Part shown: positions 60,501 through 64,000 of the stretch, one piece after another
Layout of the letters: each line of letters opens with the position of its first letter
Position numbering within the stretch: the first letter of the stretch is position 1
Source of the DNA: Ascidia mentula
Taxonomy: Eukaryota; Chordata; Ascidiacea; Phlebobranchia; Ascidiidae
NCBI GenBank assembly: GCA_947561715.1
Contig: OX387203.1
Location: 17,546,001-17,610,000, forward strand
Length of the DNA stretch: 64,000 nucleotides
Reading direction: 5' to 3'
Notes under the pieces: model-generated
The model's input: the letters and a program-made list of their open reading frames with translations, nothing else
What the model was told of the DNA's origin: nothing
Database searches by the model: none
Program-made: the position numbers and the translations under genes

Positions 60501-63346
60501 AGCCTATTTAGCGAGAGAGACTTTAGCTTCCAAATTGAGCCATTAATTTCATGAAAAACCGTTGATTGGTTAATTTACAATTTGGTTTTTACTGAGTATA
60601 TGCACGTTTTACCGTCATTTTAGCCTGTTCATTAAAGGAAAGCCTATTTAGCGAGAGAGACTTTAGCTTCCAAATTGAGCCATTAATTTCATGAAAAACC
60701 GTTGATTGGTTAATTTAACGGTGCGAGGAGGTGCTTTGGGTACGATCGAGTTAGTTTCGAAATGGGCGTGGTGCTGTACTAAGAGGGTGTGTGGAAAAAC
60801 GAAAGGATTATCGATGGTATTGGTTTTTACTGAGTATATGCACGTTTTACCGTCGTTTTAGCCTGTTCATTAAAGAGAAGCCCATTTAGCGAACCAGCGT
60901 GAGAGACTTTGACTTTAGTGGTGATCCGTTACTGCAGGGTCCGGGCCGAGGTAGGAAATAAATCCGTGAAACTTGCAAACTCAATTTGTCAGGTAACAGT
61001 GCCCATGTAGGACACCTAGAAACGTCCACCAAAACACTAACAGCAACAAACGTCATGATAGCAAACTTGTTCCGGATTTTTATACCTGGGAATGTGATCA
61101 CTATGTGATTGTCATGCATTACAAGATGTTTATTTCTCAAAAGTTTTGTTAAAGTTTTTACATCAACCAGGTAAAAAACAAAGAAAATAGCAAAATAAGC
61201 TTGACGAACAAATACAATTTGTGACAAAAGCGAGAATTAAATTTCAAACGTGTGGAATGTGACAACGAAATTGACTTTTCACGCGACTCCTCTTTCATAC
61301 TCTCGCCGTGGTCGCAGTACTTTAAGTACCCACAAAAGTCTGCCTCTTATTTTTGTGGCAATTGTTAAACATGTAGGTATCACAAATCTGTACTACATGC
61401 CGTGGTTTAGTGCAACACAAATACCACATAAATTCCACGCATGTCAACTTTGTGCATAAAACGTCTGGAGAACTCGGTACAAGGACGAGTTCCAACTGTT
61501 AACGACCTTGAAGGTTTTTGTTTAGTAAAGTAATAGGATTTTGTAAATAATTATTATCACGTATAATTAAAGTCTTGTTCGAATTTTTGCAAAATAAACT
61601 TTGGAATTATTTTTTTAATGTTTCTAAATGAGCAATCTTACATGCGAAGCCAGTTTTACTAGCCACTATATCCCGTAGTTGGTTTTAAACAATAGGATGG
61701 AATTCCAAACTCCTAGCTTTTGAGATTAAGGTAGATTACAAACAACAAATATACAATGTGTCAAAGAGAGCGAACAATCTTCCATGATGATAAGGAATCT
61801 GATTGAAAATATCTATGAGGTAATAACTCGCGATAAAAGTATTCATACAAATCCGTAACGATATTACGAGGATCTTTGACGGCTACGACAGTGAAGTTCG
61901 GTATTACGAAGTGACTCAACCTCATGAGACACCGGGTTCGTACATAGTCCGTGAAAATAATGGCAAAGTGAGATGCGACGGAAGTCATATCCACCCTAGA
62001 GCAGCCGAACACAACGCGCTTCGACGGAATTAATTGAACCGTGGGTTTTGTAGCAACGAAATAGGTGTAGTGTGGTTATTGTGATGATGTCAGTGAATGT
62101 TGCCCACCGGTATATAACAACGTCTGTACAACGTAATCTTTCTACATGCAACAGTGTTTGAAGTGATCGCGATGGCGCCACATACTAGAACATTTTGAAG
62201 TGGAATAAATGGATGATCTCAGTGCTGTGACATTGTCGTATCTAACACAAACATCTTCGAGACACAGGTATCCATGTAATTGCGCAGTGTGACGTTCTTT
62301 GATCATATAAGAATAAAGAATCGTATTAAAAAATCATTTCATTGTGCTTCGTGTATTAGTTCGCTTTGAAACAAGTGAAATTGCAAAACCACAACATTGG
62401 TTGTAACTCGCTTCATGTCTCTGAGTGTTGGTTTGTTCCACAGTAGTTTAGAAAACTACAGAAACCAAACCATGAAGGTAACAATTATTCATGTTATTAA
62501 CGAAATAAGTCAGAAATCTTTGTGAGTTCGTGTAATAATTACGTTCGACTGCGTAAACTTTGGTGCAAACGTTTGTTTAAACTGGAGTTTGTCCAGCAAG
62601 TGAGTAAGTACATTGTGTTGGTAAGAACCTACAAATGTACGTAAACATCTAAACCATTTTCATTGCTTATCATATGATTATTGTGACACGGGGCCTGACG
62701 GCACTATTGGTTGAGCTTGCTTGGCCGTAGTGTTTCCACCTTGTTTGCTACGTAAGGTTGCACCTAGTTTGGTGCCCAACGGATGACGGTGACTGTATAG
62801 TCACCACAAAGTGGAAGTCTTTGCTTGGCCGTTTGGTCAGCAAAGTCGTCTGACAGTCACACCAGCTGCACTGATGAGACCTTTTAGGTCGAAACAGTGG
62901 CCATCTGTCTGCAGCTTATACACAAATTCATATTATTGGCTCCACATTGGTTATCATATGATTATTGTGACACGGGGCCTGACGGCACTATTGGTTGAGC
63001 TTGCTTGGCCGTAGTGTTTCCACCTTGTTTGCTCCGTAAGGTTGCACCTAGTTTGGTGCCCAACGGATGACGGTGACTGTATAGTCACCACAAAGTGGAA
63101 GTCTTTGCTTGGCCGTTTTGTCAGCAAAGTCGTCTGACAGTCACACCAGCTGCACTGATGAGACCTTTTAAGTCGAAACAGTGGCCATCTGTCTGCAGCT
63201 TATACACATTTTCATTATTGTCTGGTAAACTTATTTCCGACTAAACAAAAAGTTGTGTATTCTCACTTACCCAACACGACCACTCCCCCTGTATGTAGTT
63301 GGTTGTTGTTGTTGTTGAGCAGTCGTTCTTCACTTCCTCATCAGCA
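51550..63346 (-). CDS. GPCR copy C: LDLa-repeat relaxin-receptor-like GPCR, 3' part, intact as read
   Basis: Exons on the minus strand: 63271-63346 (linker, DCSTTTTTNYIQGEWSC), 54531-54812 (LDLa: CDGRQDC, CDGFIDCKDESDEYP), 54182-54313 (LDLa: CDLTINCDDQSDEINC), 53343-53507 (DCSDWSDECP then TM1 FLRAIVWIMGMLAIAGNL), 52971-53267 (TM2-3), 52441-52621 (TM4), 52197-52374 (large loop 2 with NFT, NDS and NYT glycosylation sites), 51926-52137 (TM5), 51550-51869 (FLCWVPISIMAF in TM6, SSLNPLIY in TM7). All phases agree. The 66-nt intron 52375-52440 removes an in-frame TAG. The linker exon is tied to this gene by its match to 20395-20476 in copy A, where it sits 308 bp before the LDLa exon; here the gap is 8.5 kb and holds a satellite array. 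Upstream exons and the signal peptide lie beyond the window or were lost. It likely binds a secreted peptide at the cell surface. Confidence 0.68.
55264..60895. repeat. Satellite array, 238-bp and 140-bp units
   Basis: GGTTTTTACTGAGTATATGC recurs at 55306, 55446, 55684 and then every 238 bp to 60444, then at 60584 and 60822. That is 22 long units and two short ones, one at each edge. Short units lack a 98-bp block (CGGTGCGAGGAGGTGCTTTG to GAGTATCGATGG). Units are about 98 percent alike; diagnostic variants (ACGGATGGAG versus ACGAAAAGAG, GGGTACGATC versus GAGTACGATC) cluster in runs, showing local duplication. No coding frame and no known RNA gene motif was found. Confidence 0.95.
60896..61764. 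other. No gene recognised
   Basis: It contains a 113-codon minus-strand frame (60886-61227) with a hydrophobic start and no recognised domain; it runs into the edge of the satellite and is probably chance. Confidence 0.25.
61765..62012 (-). pseudogene. Possible galactose-3-O-sulfotransferase fragment
   Basis: The frame reads SHFAIIFTDYVRTRCLM, then LSHFVIPNFTVVAVKDPRNI, then LYEYFYREL. The order 'H..R......+P....V..+RDP...F.S.+.YF' is that of the 3'-phosphosulfate-binding region of Gal3ST-type Golgi sulfotransferases. No partner exons were found and no catalytic N-terminal P-loop is present, so it is a fragment if real. The match is by eye only. Confidence 0.35.
62864..62916 (+). ncRNA. Hammerhead ribozyme, type I, copy 1
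   Basis: Stem I AGCTGCA (62864-62870) pairs with TGCAGCT (62910-62916). Core CTGATGA 62871-62877. Stem II GACC/GGTC (62878-62881 and 62887-62890) with loop TTTTA. Core GAA 62891-62893. Stem III ACAG/CTGT (62894-62897 and 62905-62908). Cleavage is predicted after C62909 of the GTC triplet. Every invariant core base is present. Confidence 0.85.
63148..63200 (+). ncRNA. Hammerhead ribozyme, type I, copy 2
   Basis: Same layout as copy 1: stem I 63148-63154 with 63194-63200, CTGATGA 63155-63161, GAA from 63175, cleavage after C63193. Stem II is GACC/AGTC, so its top pair is a C-A mismatch and three pairs remain. The core is intact. Confidence 0.8.
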
Positions 63347-64000
63347 CTGAAAATATTTGACTGTTTTGTGTTTATTTTATAAATAAAATCTCAAATTGAG
63401 TGCAGATGATATTTACTTGCGACTCATGTAGTAATTAAACAAACATTTTTGAAACCCATTTATGGGAATTCAGCTCAGAACTGACCAAAAATTACGAAAG
63501 GAAGTTTAACCTCAAAATACCTGCTGCACTCCACTGAAGCAACAATGCCTCACACTGGATTTGTTCTCTTGTGATAACATCAATAGTATGTCAAGAAATA
63601 CAAACAATACCAAACATTCGCTTTAACCTAATTGATTTCAAAACACGGTAGCTGAGGAACACAAAGATATTGAAACCACTTTAACCCAACAAATAAAACT
63701 GTCAACTTGGTACAAAGCAAATTTCCAATGCTTGGTCGCCCATTATTGAAACACTGTTACGTCACAAAGGTTGGTGGCTTGTTGTGCCTAGATATGCGAT
63801 GACTTGCATTCAAAGTCTTTTTCGACTACAAATACTTTGTAATCAAGGCCCAAAACGTCTTTATGATGTCATAACAGTAAAGGCCCGTTTACACTACAGA
63901 CAATTCCGTGTTTGTTTTATTATGCGCGCGTGCTGGGATGGGATGTGCCGGTCTGTGCTAGGATGTGCTCGCTTTTGCTCGACGAGCATAAATTCGGGCA
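63347..64000. other. No gene recognised; possible upstream exons of GPCR copy C
   Basis: The minus strand should carry earlier LDLa exons of copy C. A candidate at about 63521-63565 (AAATCCAGTGTGAGGCATTG..GCAGCAG|GTATTT) is Cys-containing but not convincingly LDLa, so it is not called. Confidence 0.25.

Larger units (their letters stand above)
62667..63212 (+). mobile_element. Retrozyme-like tandem dimer with hammerhead ribozymes
   Basis: Two direct copies of a 284-bp unit (62667-62950 and 62951-63212), about three substitutions apart in the shared part. Each carries a full type I hammerhead motif, with predicted cleavage sites 284 nt apart (after 62909 and after 63193). Other stems include GGTGACT/AGTCACC at 62788-62805. 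There is no open reading frame. Short tandem units bearing hammerheads are the hallmark of metazoan retrozymes, which spread through small circular RNAs using other elements' enzymes. It lies in the presumed large intron of GPCR copy C, transcribed from the opposite strand. Confidence 0.8.

Noticed and set aside
55264-60895. CRISPR-like or spliced-leader/5S gene array
   Set aside because: The whole 238-bp unit is repeated with no variable spacers, and no spliced-leader, 5S or snRNA sequence or coding frame is present; it is a plain satellite.

Overview
The window is AT-rich animal genomic DNA with compact multi-exon genes, many very short introns (about 55-120 bp) and clear invertebrate-deuterostome gene content. 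An ascidian tunicate of the Ciona type is the best guess; this is inferred from gene style and content, not from a database match. Exon boundaries below were placed by eye from splice signals, frame and comparison between internal copies.

Layout. (1) 1-13398, + strand: the 3' part of one very large gene made of repeated LRR + ZU5 + UPA modules. ZU5-UPA is the FIIND domain of NLRP1, CARD8 and PIDD-type proteins, including the His-Phe-Ser self-cleavage motif. Three modules keep the motif and the first visible one has lost it. (2) 13.4-17.3 kb: a graveyard holding a lone ZP-domain exon, Penelope/GIY-YIG-like fragments and a LINE reverse transcriptase fragment. (3) 17.8-22.6 kb, + strand: a broken copy (A) of an LDLa-repeat, relaxin-receptor-like GPCR. 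(4) 25-30 kb: mostly gene-poor, with small inverted repeats. (5) 30.3-38.0 kb, + strand: a GRB7/GRB10/GRB14 adaptor with RA, PH, BPS and SH2 regions. (6) 39.2-39.7 kb, - strand: an intronless RNF181 RING-H2 ligase. (7) 40.7-41.2 kb, - strand: a three-exon S100-like EF-hand gene. (8) 46.1-54.9 kb, - strand: two more copies of the GPCR, B (broken) and C (open in every exon found). Copies A and B/C are inverted around the GRB-RNF181-S100 block. (9) 55.26-60.9 kb: a 5.6-kb satellite array with 238-bp and 140-bp units. It appears to lie inside a large intron of GPCR copy C, because a matching upstream exon lies beyond it at 63271-63346. (10) 62.67-63.21 kb: two tandem 284-bp units, each with a complete type I hammerhead ribozyme motif, which is the signature of an animal retrozyme.

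The two strongest leads are the polymeric LRR-FIIND gene, whose self-cleavage would cut one chain into several non-covalently held UPA-LRR-ZU5 units, and the hammerhead dimer. Third is an S100-like gene outside vertebrates.
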